Assembly: GCA_016806645.1 (NCBI GenBank) | Contig: JACSYO010000912.1 | Span: 2,774,001 to 2,838,000 of the forward strand | Direction of reading: 5' to 3' | Length of the DNA stretch: 64,000 nucleotides | Origin: Ophiodon elongatus | Lineage: Eukaryota > Chordata > Actinopteri > Perciformes > Hexagrammidae | Shown: one piece after another, positions 14,101-25,300 of the stretch | How positions within the stretch are numbered: the first letter of the stretch is position 1 | How the letters are laid out: each line of letters begins with the position of its first letter | Position numbers and translations under genes: made by a program | The notes under the pieces: model-generated | Told to the model about the DNA's origin: nothing | Databases searched by the model: none | Seen by the model: the letters and a program-made list of their open reading frames with translations, nothing else

Positions 14101-17100
14101 CGAACTGTAAGATTCTTGACTTTCTGGAGTTATAAAGAAACTAGGGAAAGGTTTGAATAGTTGAGGTCCAAGCACTGCTGCAACTGAATAACAAACTGGC
14201 TCCTCATGTTTCAGGTTACTTGACGGGGGGATGTAAGATTGGGCAGCATCTGGTGGGACAGCTTCCTCCATGACATCAGCCAGCTCTTCAGTCTGACGTA
14301 ACAAGGATTCCTTCTCAGCGTTTGTTTCTCCACTGTTGTAAAAGTTAGGCCTAAAAAATAAATAAAAAAATCAGCATGCTACTTACTCACATCATAACTG
14401 GTATAAATGATTGATTACTAGATGAATTCCTGTGCAATAATTACAATGATGCATTTACGGAATCACAATGACAAGTTAAAGTTTGTATGTGCATACCTGA
14501 GTGGTTGCAGGAGTGTATCAGAAGGCCTACTTGCTTCTGTAATTTCGGACTCATCTGTGTTCTCTGGCTGTCCTGACGGCTCTTGTTCAGCTTTTTTTGA
14601 CAGAGCTTTGAGGTCTTCATCACGTTTGAATATCTGCAGTGAGAAGAAGGGAAGACTGATTGTTGTAAGCACCCAGCAATGCCTATAAAACATTGTAAGA
14701 TTTTCACGAGTGAATTTTTCCATACACACCTCATGCAACAGTTGGTTTGTGATGTCATTAAGTGGCTCATGGGAAAACCTGCAATCTGCTCCTTGAGAAC
14801 ATTTTCCTCTTCTGTGGAAGAACTTGCAAGGAAAGGACTGTGCAGCTTAGTAAAGGAAATATTAGATATTCAACAACCCTCAGTTTCTGAGAAATGGTAC
14901 AATATATATTACTGCAATGGGTTTATGAAAAATGTACATATCATTGCTGTTCAACCAAAGGATATTATGCATGAATGGGCAGCTCTCGCCCTTTGTGCAA
15001 AGTCCTTGAACGTAGAACTTGCAAACTTCTTTGACGACATTGTTGTGTCCCTTAACATGTTCCAGTTGGCAGTCGTCATCCTGTGTGCAGTTATAACACT
15101 CAATAAAGTCAGAATAATGAGACGTTTTTCTATCCTACAAGTTACTTAGACATGTCAACTTTGGTATATCACTTTTTAAATATATATACACAAGTTTAAC
15201 ATAACCTGCCTTGATGCACCTTCCCCAAAGGAAATGTCGACAAATTAACCGCCCATCCACCAACATGGCATTCTGGTCCATGAACTCCTGGGACATTGAC
15301 CGTGTACGGTTCACTTGGACGCCCTGAGAGAAAATATGAGCATAACAATGAGATTCACAAACATTTTAATTAATACATGAATAAAACATTTTCAAGGAAG
15401 CATTTTTTTGACCCCTTGAACAAATTCTAGTGGTGTTTTTTTAGCTTTTGTTAGAGGCAGTTACTTAAAGTTACTGTTGAGAACATTTAACTGGTTATGA
15501 ACCAGTTTTAAATTTGATAATGATGCTTCTATATGTCCTACATAAGTAAACAAGACCATCAGCAAGTAGATTGGCTATCAAAAGCCTTTTAGCCCTGTGA
15601 CTTTATCATATCATCTGACCCTGTTTTTAAAACAAAAATCTTTCAGCATTTTTGGCTTTGTTCTTGACAATATACAGTTGGCCCTATTTTCATTAAACAT
15701 GCAAAAAGACTCATCTGAATGCCTCTTCTGCCACAACAGAAGGTGGGCATGATGAAAGTGTGGTTTCATTCAAGCTGCAACATATAACAGGCTGATGCTC
15801 TTACTTACCTGCTTGTCATTTATGTTTTGTCTGTATTTTCCACTTTTTCCCCAAGTAGGTTGATGAGTCTGATGGCTTCCTCCTTTATTGGCAGGCATCC
15901 GTCTATCCTTCTGTTGATGATGATGATTTTTCTGCCCCTCCGGCTTCTTTTTCTGCTGCTGCTTGTTCACGTTAGGGTTATTTTTAGTTGTGTAATTCTG
16001 ACCTTTGTTATTATGGCCAGCTTTATAACTATGATTGTGTATCACTTCTTTGGTGAAGCCAACACTTGCATGTTTGCTATTAGTGTTATGCATATGGTAG
16101 TGTATGGCCTTGGAGTCATCTTCTCTGAAGGATGTAGCATTATGACTTCTGGTTGTGTGGGCTGCGTAACATGGCTTCTGTGGAAAGAAAATTCAAAGAA
16201 ATTAAATGTCAAGGACATGCCTGTTAATATTGTAAGACAACCTTTTCAAGTTTGGGAAGTACAAATACATGTTATGCAGACAAGCAGCACAAACCCCATA
16301 TCATTTAATGTTTAATTACATAAAGGTGCAAGTAAACCTAGATAAAACTAAGGCGTGCAATATTACATTTCTGTACTAATTAAACATTTGACGGCTATAG
16401 TTTGTGAGGCTGTTGAATTGTATTGTATTGCATTGCATTATACTGGGGGAGTTACACATACTTTGTAACTAATACACAAAGTTGTGTGTAATATTTGACT
16501 ATGAGCATCAGATTTTCTTAAGATTTCATCAGATTTTCCTCATCAATTCATTAATTTAGGCCATATCGCTTTGCCCTTCTTTCAACGATCCTGTTTGAAT
16601 TGCCAATCTAATATTTATAAAAAAATATATTTTCCCATTTCATTTTATTGAGTTCAGCCCAAACAATGATTGATTGTTTTATGTGTTGATTTGGCTTTAT
16701 GGAATCATTTCATATTGTGAATTTGACGTGACAAAAACATACATTACAGAAACGTATCTCCAATAAACTATGCCGCCAGGGTGCAATAATTTAACTCCAT
16801 TGCATGATGTTATTTACCTGTTAAACCTAATTAAACCTCCACATATAAAATATTGTTTTTTTGTGTGTGTTTTTCTTATGTGGCAAAAGGGAACTACAAA
16901 CTGCATTTAATTGCACGACCCTGTTGTACAATGACAATAAATGAACGTTGCAACCTTGTTAATATTAGTTAAATCTCACCTTTTTATAAGGGCCAGTCCG
17001 CTCAACCTGGATTTTCCTCTTTCTGGCATTGCCTCTTTGACCAGTCTCGTTCCTGTAAAACAAAGTATTTAGAGAATAAGGCCATGGCCATAACATACAC

Positions 17101-17218
17101 ACACCAAATGGCTAAATATGGTTAAATACCGTTACCAGTGCGTAAAGGCGGGTTGACCAGGGCTCGTGACTCTTTCTTCGACAGCAGACAGTCCCGTGAA
17201 CAGGTTCGCGAAAGCCAT
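11188..17218 (-). CDS. CCCH zinc-finger protein, ZC3H4/ZC3H6/ZC3H8 family
   Basis: Ten coding exons on the minus strand: 17136-17218, 16980-17052, 15809-16177, 15210-15323, 14966-15080, 14730-14839, 14497-14633, 12597-14350, 12394-12498, 11188-11516. Lengths sum to 3189 nt, a clean 1062-aa frame. Start ATG at 17218 (MAFANLF). Residues ~53-175 are rich in His, Asn and Lys. Three CCCH fingers follow: CX7CX5CX3H at ~203-221, CX7CX5CX3H at ~233-251 and CX8CX5CX3H at ~256-275, then a long Ser/Pro-rich region (exon 12597-14350). The C-terminal LKDLFKTLETSVFHF recalls the end of ZC3H4/6, and ZC3H8 is much shorter, so a ZC3H6/4-like name is likelier. Family members are nuclear RNA-binding proteins linked to control of non-productive transcription. 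Odd: intron 15081-15209 has a GC donor and intron 14840-14965 is AT-AC; the finger spacing and frame hold only with those joins. Confidence 0.88.
14840..14965 (-). other. U12-type AT-AC intron in the CCCH gene
   Basis: On the minus strand the upstream exon ends ...CATGCATA and the intron begins ATATCCTTT, the U12 donor consensus. Near the 3' end is TTCCTTTAC, close to the U12 branch consensus, about 11 nt before the terminal AC (14841-14840). No GT donor is available in the right place. Splicing gives CPFMH-KS-FPCKFFH, the two-residue linker expected between CCCH2 and CCCH3 of this family. Confidence 0.85.
15081..15209 (-). other. GC-AG intron in the CCCH gene
   Basis: The exon ends AAG and the intron begins GCAGGT (minus strand); the acceptor is CACAG before GATGACGAC. 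Both flanking exons are in phase 0, and the join gives CX7CX5CX3H for finger 1. A GT four bases downstream (GCAG|GTTATG) would shift the frame to an immediate TGA. Confidence 0.8.
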
Positions 17219-18729
17219 TTTATTTTGCTCGTCGTTAGTTATTTGTTTCTTCTGGTGGAAAGACGAGCATGATGTGGATGTGACCACCCAGGCAGAAGTT
17301 ATTGAAGTAAAAAAAAAAAACTTTTGCCTCGCGCACAAAGCTGCTTCAGTCCCTCCAGGTGTCACCTATCATAACTTGCTTTTCTGGTCAGGCCTGGGAT
17401 ACCAAAAACCCATTAAAGTTTGATTTGCGGTCCAGTAAATTGTGGTTCACATGGCTCACTCCATCGCTGACTTCTCCTTCCGTGTTTGAGGCATACGTCA
17501 CATCCCTGGACTCTACCAAATATGGACAGAAGGGGGTGTCGAGTGAAGACCCTGGGACTTAGAGACATCTAGCGGTAGCATTATGTATCGCCTGATATAT
17601 TTGGTACATGATGTATGAAGGCAGGGGTGATCAACGTCCATGGGTGGCCCTCAATACAGTTTTATTAAGAATCAATAAAACAGTATTTAATTCACCATAT
17701 ACTCTCCTGTCTCCCTCAAGTGATAGGGACTCACTTTAAGATTATCACAAGTGCATACCCTGTTGCTGATTTCTTTTAACAAAATGTTGTAATTTCTTTA
17801 ATTGTGTTCTTTTGTGATGAAGCTCCGGGTTGGGTTGATGCAAGGACTTGATTGTCTCTTACAATAGCAAATTTCACATGTTTTGTAATGCACTGGTATT
17901 GTCTTCTACAAGGATAAATTACAGCTTGATTTTAAAAACATCTGTCAGTTAATAGGCCTTAACGGAAGACATTTTGACATGTCACAGTCAGACAAGCATA
18001 GATGTAAATAACAAAATGAATGATGACTTTAATTGTGCACGTTCCATTGAGAAAATAAACCATGTTCTTTGTGAAAATCAATGGTTGTACATGAGAAGTA
18101 TCTGCTGTTCTGTCTCCCTTGTTGAAATTCAAATAAAATGTAGCCCAAGTACAACCTTATCTGGAGTTCTGTGTTGTCCGGTGAGTTGTCACACAATTAT
18201 TTTAATTTCTCGTTGTCCTGTGAGGAAATACCTTGAGATTTGGGTAGGCTAAAGGGTTGCTATGATCGACTAATAAACTTAACTACAATATAATAGACTG
18301 TGGTCTGTACTACAACACCCACAACACAGTCTCTCATTTAAATGCTTTAGAAAATACACTGATGTATAGTTAACAGAAAAAGTTGGGTCTATGGTTTTGG
18401 TAAATCAAATCCACTCTATCCAGTTTGCTTCTCTTTGTTACTGTCGAGAGCAATTAACTCTAAAAAGAATGGGATTAAAATGTAATTGAATCCCCTCGTT
18501 TGAATGGTGAACAAGCAGACTCTGCCTGTTGTTAATCAGAGAGAATGATAAAAACTCAGATATTTAAAAAAGACAAGATAGAGGCTGGACTTTGTTCCTC
18601 CACATAGGAGGCCGTCCCTGTGTTGGGCTCAAAGTTCAGGTCACGCAGACGGTTTGGTTTTGCCTCTGAGTGTGTTTCCCTCAGTCTCTGAACTTTTAAC
18701 TGTCCATATTGAGCTGTCTGAGCTACAGA
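17219..18729. other. Divergent promoter interval between the CCCH gene and pla2g12b
   Basis: The two genes are head to head about 1.5 kb apart, so both promoters should lie here. The CCCH start is close to 17.22-17.4 kb. At about 17930-18060 lies a dispersed repeat also present near 35.2 kb. No further coding region is supported. Confidence 0.5.
17925..18060. repeat. Dispersed teleost repeat, copy 1
   Basis: The string TTTGACATGTCACAGTCAGA followed by AAGCATAGATGTAAAT matches, with a few differences, a segment at about 35205-35275 (TTTGACATGTCACAGTAAGA, then AAGCACAGGTGTAAAT). The two copies are in the same orientation. The class is unknown to me. Confidence 0.6.
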
Positions 18730-20914
18730 ATGACCCGTTGGGCTTTTATTGTGCCCCTCCTGCTGGGCCTGTTCATCCACAGGGCTGTCAGTCAAGCTGA
18801 TGAGGACCCACAGGGCCAGGCCTCTGATGGCACACAGGCGGAGGGCGAGAATGCAGAGTGGGCAATGGACTCCCTCAGAGGCGGCTTTGAGTCGGTCGGC
18901 GGATACTTTGATTCAATGCTGGAGTTCATGGGTGGACGGGATGGAGTGTGCCAATACCACTGTCGATATGGTATGTCGGTTAAATGGATGAGTAAACATA
19001 GTTTAGGGTTAGAAAAATACTGATTTTGATCAGGTGCTGTGGACCACCACTGATATATCATTTTAGAGCTTCAAAATATTTTACAATTTCATTTTAATTG
19101 AAAGGAGGAAATGTATTACTGTTTCCCCTTAACACTGATTACATGCAGTGGAAAGGGTTAGTCTAGGTCTGGGTGTCCTATGCTCCAGTGGATGGTGTTT
19201 CCACCCCAATAACAATAAAGTTCTTCAAGAGCAAAAGAAAACACAAAACACTTCCTTTTTGGAATCAAAATTCTTAATTGTGATTAGTAGTCTGAACGTT
19301 GCCTGTATGGAACAGCAATGCAACGGTGTAAACCAAGTAATAATAATGCACTTGATGATAATGATACATATGATATCACCATTGTACTTATCATATCATG
19401 TAGCTGTTATCATCTGGAAGAGGGCCGGGAAATGGACTGTGACCCCAGAATGATTCATGCAGTGACTGGGGAATGTGAAAGGGCATGAACCAAATAAGTA
19501 ACCTTTGTTTCTTGATGTGCAGACGTCGGTCTACTTCAAACCCCTGTGGTTTTCAAACTGCTGTGATACATGACCTACATCTGATATTTTGTTTGCTTCC
19601 CCTTTCAGGTAAAGATCCTCTTCCTCGTCCTGGCTACCAGATGCCAGAGCCTAATGGCTGTAACTCCTACTTCTTCGGTCTTCCTGTGCCAGAGGGGGTA
19701 TGCTTCTTCTGTCTGTTCAGGGCAAAGTCATGTTGATTTATGAAATATAATTGACACGTGTATAAAAAGCTGAAACTACATTCATAAGGGACTGTAAACA
19801 ATTCCAACATCCTCTGCTCTAATATCTCAATTTAGCATTGTAATATTTTTGCTACACACATTAGCAGATCAGGTTGGGTTTTGCTGAATTAGCATTTTAT
19901 TTTAGTTATTTAAAGTTAAGGCAACTGTTGGCGAGTGACGTAATGGCCTGCTCCTTAAAGATCTAAGACCCATGTCTACTTACAGTATGGTTAGACCAGC
20001 TACTTGTTATGGTTTTCATTGATCACCTCTGTTGTGTACCAGATGGACATGGGCATCCCTGCCATGACCAAGTGCTGCAATCAGCTGGATATGTGTTACG
20101 ACACCTGCGGCTCCAACAAGTACCGCTGCGACTCCAAGTTCCGCTGGTGCCTCCACAGCATCTGCTCGGACCTCAAGAAGAGTCTTGGCTTCGTGTCGAA
20201 AGTTGAAGGTTGGTTGCTTTAACCCATATTTCATACGGGATTTACTGAGCCCATCCCTGTTTTTCAGCACCATTCGGCCTCAACTTCCGCTTTAATAATT
20301 CAACTACTGATTTAAGTACACGCTCTACTTGCATACAGTACTTGCAATTAAGGTCACTGCCTGAGTTGACTGACATAAACCCAGTATGTGAAAAAGATGT
20401 CATGATGACCAGTTGTGATACTTACCAGTCATTTTTTTTTATTTCCCTCCTTGATTAAAGCGGGTGGGCTTGTAAAAGGTCATTGCTGGTCTGGGAACCT
20501 TTCAGAAGCCTGTTGCATCATTTTTGAAATGTAATACATAAAACCCTTTTCAAGAGATCCCACCATCTACAAAAATAAATAAATTGGCAAATATTTAAAT
20601 AAAAAAATCATTAAAATACAATACAAGCGATTAAAATGCTCAAGTGCTTAAAACCTGCCAAGTACTGATAATTCAGAGGACTATGAAATTAACTGTTTGC
20701 TGAGTGTATGTTAGAAAATGTCTAATATGACCTTCTTTTGTACATACTGCTGTGTCCTGACTGCCATTCCTGCTTCTGTCCCTTTGTCTCCTCAGCATGT
20801 GAAACAGTAGCAGACACCTTGTTCAACACAGTGTGGACTCTGGGCTGCCGACCCTACATGAACGGCCAGAGAGCATCATGCCTCTGTCAAGGAGAGGAGA
20901 AAGATGAACTTTAA
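18730..20914 (+). CDS. pla2g12b: Group XIIB phospholipase A2-like protein (catalytically inactive)
   Basis: Four exons, 18730-18970, 19609-19697, 20043-20208 and 20796-20914, give 204 aa (human is similar in length). The ATG at 18730 opens a signal peptide (MTRWAFIVPLLLGLFIHRAVSQ, shown here in pieces: MTRWAFIVPLL then LGLFIHRAVSQ). The group XII body follows with many cysteines, including GVCQYHCRYG, the PNGC motif and CCNQLDMCYDTC. In active secreted PLA2 the last motif carries the catalytic His before Asp; here it is Leu125, the replacement that marks PLA2G12B as opposed to PLA2G12A. PLA2G12B acts in the ER lumen of hepatocytes and enterocytes in assembly of triglyceride-rich lipoproteins rather than as an esterase. 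The protein ends GEEKDEL, an exact KDEL retrieval signal. Splice sites are canonical and the neighbouring CCCH gene is divergent. Confidence 0.96.
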
Positions 20915-21172
20915 AGCATGAAACACTCTACTATTTATAACAGTATCAACTAGAGCGGGTGTTGCAAAGACTGTTGTGTAACTACTTAAGTAATTTATTT
21001 GGAAGTTATTGTTCTGGTTTTGTTCAAAGTCATTACATTACTTTACATCAAAATGTAGATGTTATTGTTCAAAGTTCAACTTTGTTCGCAAGCCAAATCT
21101 GTATTTGTTTATTTGTCAATAGTGTTTGTGTGTCAGCACAAATACAGTTGGCAAAGGCATATGATTTTGGAA

Positions 21173-21178
21173 AATAAA
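21173..21178 (+). promoter_or_regulatory. Candidate polyadenylation signal of pla2g12b
   Basis: AATAAA lies about 260 bases after the pla2g12b stop in AT-rich sequence and is the nearest canonical hexamer. Confidence 0.6.
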
Positions 21179-22019
21179 AATATTGAGGTGTGAACTCATC
21201 TTAACACATAGATAGCCTCTCGTGCTTCATGCTTTTGGGTCCGTATAACCATGTTCTACTTAGTCTACAATAGTAATAAATGTTATTGACACATGCATGA
21301 ACGGGATTATTAAATTTCATGGTACACTACTGACACCATTCAATACCTAAAAGCAAAGATGGTCCTTTTTCAAGTCAAGTCTCTTATGGTTATAATGGTA
21401 TACAACCAGTTTAAATAGGCTATTGCAAACTTTCTTTTAAAGTAAATGACTATATTTTGCCCCGGAAAATGGATATAGAATAGTCGTATTGTATAATTAC
21501 ACTGAATCTCATACTAATGTTTATAATCGACTGTATCTTAAAGGAGCAAAAATACATATTTTTCCTATTTATCAATCTAGATGGTTTTGGTGTTCGTTGC
21601 CTTCATTTGAATATAATGGGACTATATGTCACTCGGCCTGCGGTGCTCAAATCTCCAAAAGATACATTTGAAAAACTCAACGGTAATCACAATTTCTGGA
21701 AAGAGTCTGTTGAGTCTCAAGCCTTTGAAGGCTAAGTCCAAAGGGTCTTTAAAAAGGCTCATCTACTGTCAGCTTGTTTTTGTTCGTTTTAGCTGTCCTT
21801 TGTCTGCCTGAGCTCTATTACAGCTCAATGTTAATATGCGTTAAAGAGCTGATGGTTAGTGTTGACCTGGTCAGAATTACCTCGAAAGAGAACTGCACCG
21901 ATTTAGCATCGACTCCTAACAACAACAATTTGAATGCAAAATACCTGGACCTGACACATTAAAAATTTTAAAAAGTATATATTCATCAACACATTAAGAC
22001 AGAGTCTGAAAAACATACT

Positions 22020-22025
22020 TTTATT
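22020..22025 (-). promoter_or_regulatory. Candidate polyadenylation signal of ZNF318-like gene A
   Basis: Plus-strand TTTATT (minus AATAAA) lies about 310 bases beyond the proposed terminal exon 22332-22349, consistent with transcription running through to here. Confidence 0.45.
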
Positions 22026-22331
22026 AATAAAATGTATACAGCACCAAGAAAGAAAAAAAGGGTGTTTATAAAGAGAGTTACAAAGTAGTAATATTCACAG
22101 AAATGTAGAGCTGATATGGGTAATACCGGTCTCAACCCAAACTGGCAATTAATGGCACAAAAATATTCTCTTGAGAAAGATATAATTTACTTGTTAGAGT
22201 TCGAGGATGATTCAGTACATATCTGGAAAAATTACGAAACACTAAATGGTCCTGTAACACCATCAACTGCATGTGTAAATAATGAAGGTCCACATAGTCT
22301 GTCGAGGCTCAAAGCAGCTTCAAATGATCAG

Positions 22332-25300
22332 TCATGACGATCCACACGTCTACGGAGAAAGGAGAAAAAAATATGATAAAACATGAGGCCAAATGATAGT
22401 TACTCAATGCTGCCGACACATTTCCTTTTTTCACTGTGCAGTTAATGAAGACTTAATTTCATAATTTTTATGGACATTTATATTATTAGATTATATATTA
22501 TTACAATAGGATTTCAGTGAGAAAGAAAAAAACATTCTGTGATGTTTTGTTGTTTGGAATTTGTTTTTACCCCTCAAATGGAGCATCATAACGTAACTTA
22601 ACATATTACATGTTAATATGGTATAATAATGAATGGGTACTGGTGAATTATTGCAGTGGAAAATTGGCAAACATTATATTTGATGAGTGCTTACGAAACA
22701 GAAGCAGTCCAAAGCGGGAATAATTATTCATTAATGAAGACAAACCCTGGCAAACATCATGTTCTCAAACTGTGATTTACTTACTTCAACCAGTCTGAGA
22801 GGTAAGGGAGTTGGCTGGCTGTGGGAATTGTTCCCTCACCTTCTGGTTAAATGCTTCAAGCTTGAAATAAAAGAATAGAAGTGGTTGAACAACACAAAAA
22901 TGTATTATTGTGACATTTTACATTTTTGCCTCAATACACAAAATTATGCAAATACAAGAACAGGATAAATGTGTAAAAAAATACGTAGGTACGGTACTCC
23001 ATGAGAAAACACAAAAAAAAAAAAAGTTAGAAAATTCCCTTTTTGAAAATGTTGAGAAATATTAAAAATTCCTGGGCCCGTATTTATCAAGCATCTCAGA
23101 ATCATTCTCAGAACAAAAAACACTCCTGGCTCATAGTCGGAGTTGAGAGCTTCCTACCAGACGCTGACTTTACAACACTTTTAGCAGCAAAGTTGAAAAT
23201 ATGATCACGTGTTGTAGTTTTCTGAAAGTTTCAATTTCGAATACCAGTGGAAATATTTCATAAGCAGAAAATAGCACCACTTTTAATTTATTGTAGACAA
23301 TAAATAACCGAGTGATTTAGGTTATGTTTGCAACAATATCAATCAAAGTGGCTTATCTAATATTATCATATTAACCAAAAAGACATTTGAGGCTATAACA
23401 CTGGCAAGCCACTCGTGATTTAAACAAATATATACAATATAAACTTGTAGATGAGATAATTTGATTCCGTTAAGTAACATATACTAGTCAGCCCTAGCCA
23501 TGGTTTTACAATGCCTATATTAGCGCATCATTTTGCATGTATTGTGCATATTGTACACACAGCGATGGTTTAGCTGAGGAGCGTGGGCACATCTCTATTA
23601 AAAACATTTATATCCCTTTCATTATCCAACTCCCGTTTCAACTGCACCTCCTGGGACTCATAAAGCCTATACTTACAGATGGAGAAAATTGACTATTTCT
23701 GTAATGTTACTGTTGGGAAAATCCCTGTCATGCAGGGCTCAACAATAAGGATTGCCCGCTTGCCAGAAAGTAAAATGCCACGTCAGACTAGTAAATCTAG
23801 CATCACTTGCCCAAAAAGAAATAAACACATTGTTTTTTCCAAAGCTGATGATGAAAGTAGCAAAGGAGCGCTTCCTTCTCATCGCTGTTGAGAAATGCAC
23901 AAGAGTTGATCTAAATAAAAATGAATTCTTAATGATAATCGACATAGAATGGAAAGTGAAAAATAGACTGAATCATAGAAGCTAGTCTCTATTCAGACAT
24001 CGTGTAATTATGAATATTATTTAATGAAATGAACATATCTGTCAAATACATTTAGGCCTACTGGCCCTGTAGCCTATTCATATGCTGATACTATATTGGC
24101 CATGCTGGTTATTGTGGTAATGTATTTAATATTAATGGGGGAAAAAAGCTCAGCTTTCACTAGTTTCTGTGATTGCTGGACAGCCTATACAAGTATGTAT
24201 GTATGCATGCATGCATGCATGCATGTATACATATACACAGACACACAAGTTGGTCTGCATGTAAATCTACACTGTTGCATTATTCCAGTTGCCAGATATC
24301 TCAGTGTTGTGATCACTTTCCTTTCTGGCATTATTGCAATAAGTGGGAGAAGTGAACACACCTCTATTAAAATTGACCACAAACATTATCCTGCACAATG
24401 CAATCTGTTGCGTTTCATTAACTTACTGTTATTCAGCGTTTGGAGAATATTTCTCCTACAACTTTTAACAACCATTTCCGCCTCTTTTTAAACTCTTAAG
24501 CCTCTTAAAAGTCCTCCTCCCTTATCTTAACAGTTGTTATTTTTGTTTGTTTTTTTACTTAGGAGCTCTCTTCGACCAAGATGCTTTGTGAAGAACTTTC
24601 ATCTTTACAAGTCTTTACTTGTCTAACTTAAAGAGGAAATTCTTTGAAAACGTCATCATTCAAAGATTTTTCTTGGCATTTGTTCACTAGGAGCAGCTCT
24701 TTGTACTAGGAAGCTTTGGGAATACAGCCCCATGTCCTAGAAATAGGAAAAACATTTACATCTCTTAATTATTGGTAAGGAGTGATTTCCTACTCTGAGA
24801 CACTTGATTTATATATGGGCCCTGATCCACAAATATCACTTGCCGTTTAGCTCATCATGGCCCAACTTTTCAGCAGATGTAAGTGAAACACATCTTTGAT
24901 ATATCCTGCTTAAAAGCATACAGACAAACGGGACAAAACCTCCATAATATAAACTCCTAAAATGAGATGGATTAGGAAGCTGATTAAACCAACATTACAC
25001 CAACCTTTTTCGTCATGTTCTGTTTTATTTCCTCCTCCGTTGGTGGCCATTTTTCTTCTTGGGGCCTTTTTTGAGACTTTCTAGACGGCTCGGTTCCAAA
25101 GTCCTCTTCATTGAGCTTCTTCACATAATTTTTCATCTCTTTTGCTGCCAATTTTAGTTTTATCTTTAGCTCTTTTCTCTTTGTCCAATTACACTTAGAT
25201 TTCTTTTTGAGAGGTTCTGACTTCACCTTCTCCTTCACCTTCACATTCCCCATCTCCTGCCCCATCCCTTTACACTTCCCCTTTCTCTTCCTCTTCTTCT

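Larger units (their letters stand above)
20915..22331. other. Convergent 3' flanks of pla2g12b and the ZNF318-like gene A
   Basis: Both genes end towards this interval. Short frames at 21.5-22.3 kb look random. A minus-strand AATAAA at 22020-22025 is suitable for gene A. Confidence 0.5.

Noticed and set aside
15827..16315. 162-codon plus-strand open frame with hydrophobic segments
   Set aside because: It is antisense to the His/Asn/Lys-rich exon of the CCCH gene; hydrophobic runs arise from reading those codons backwards.
18301..18345. Short inverted repeat GACTGTG...CACAGTC before pla2g12b
   Set aside because: Seven-base arms with a long loop are expected by chance.
23679..23985. Two overlapping 70-77 codon frames inside the GGGCCC element as a transposase
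   Set aside because: There is no catalytic motif, no zinc finger and no recognisable similarity; too short.
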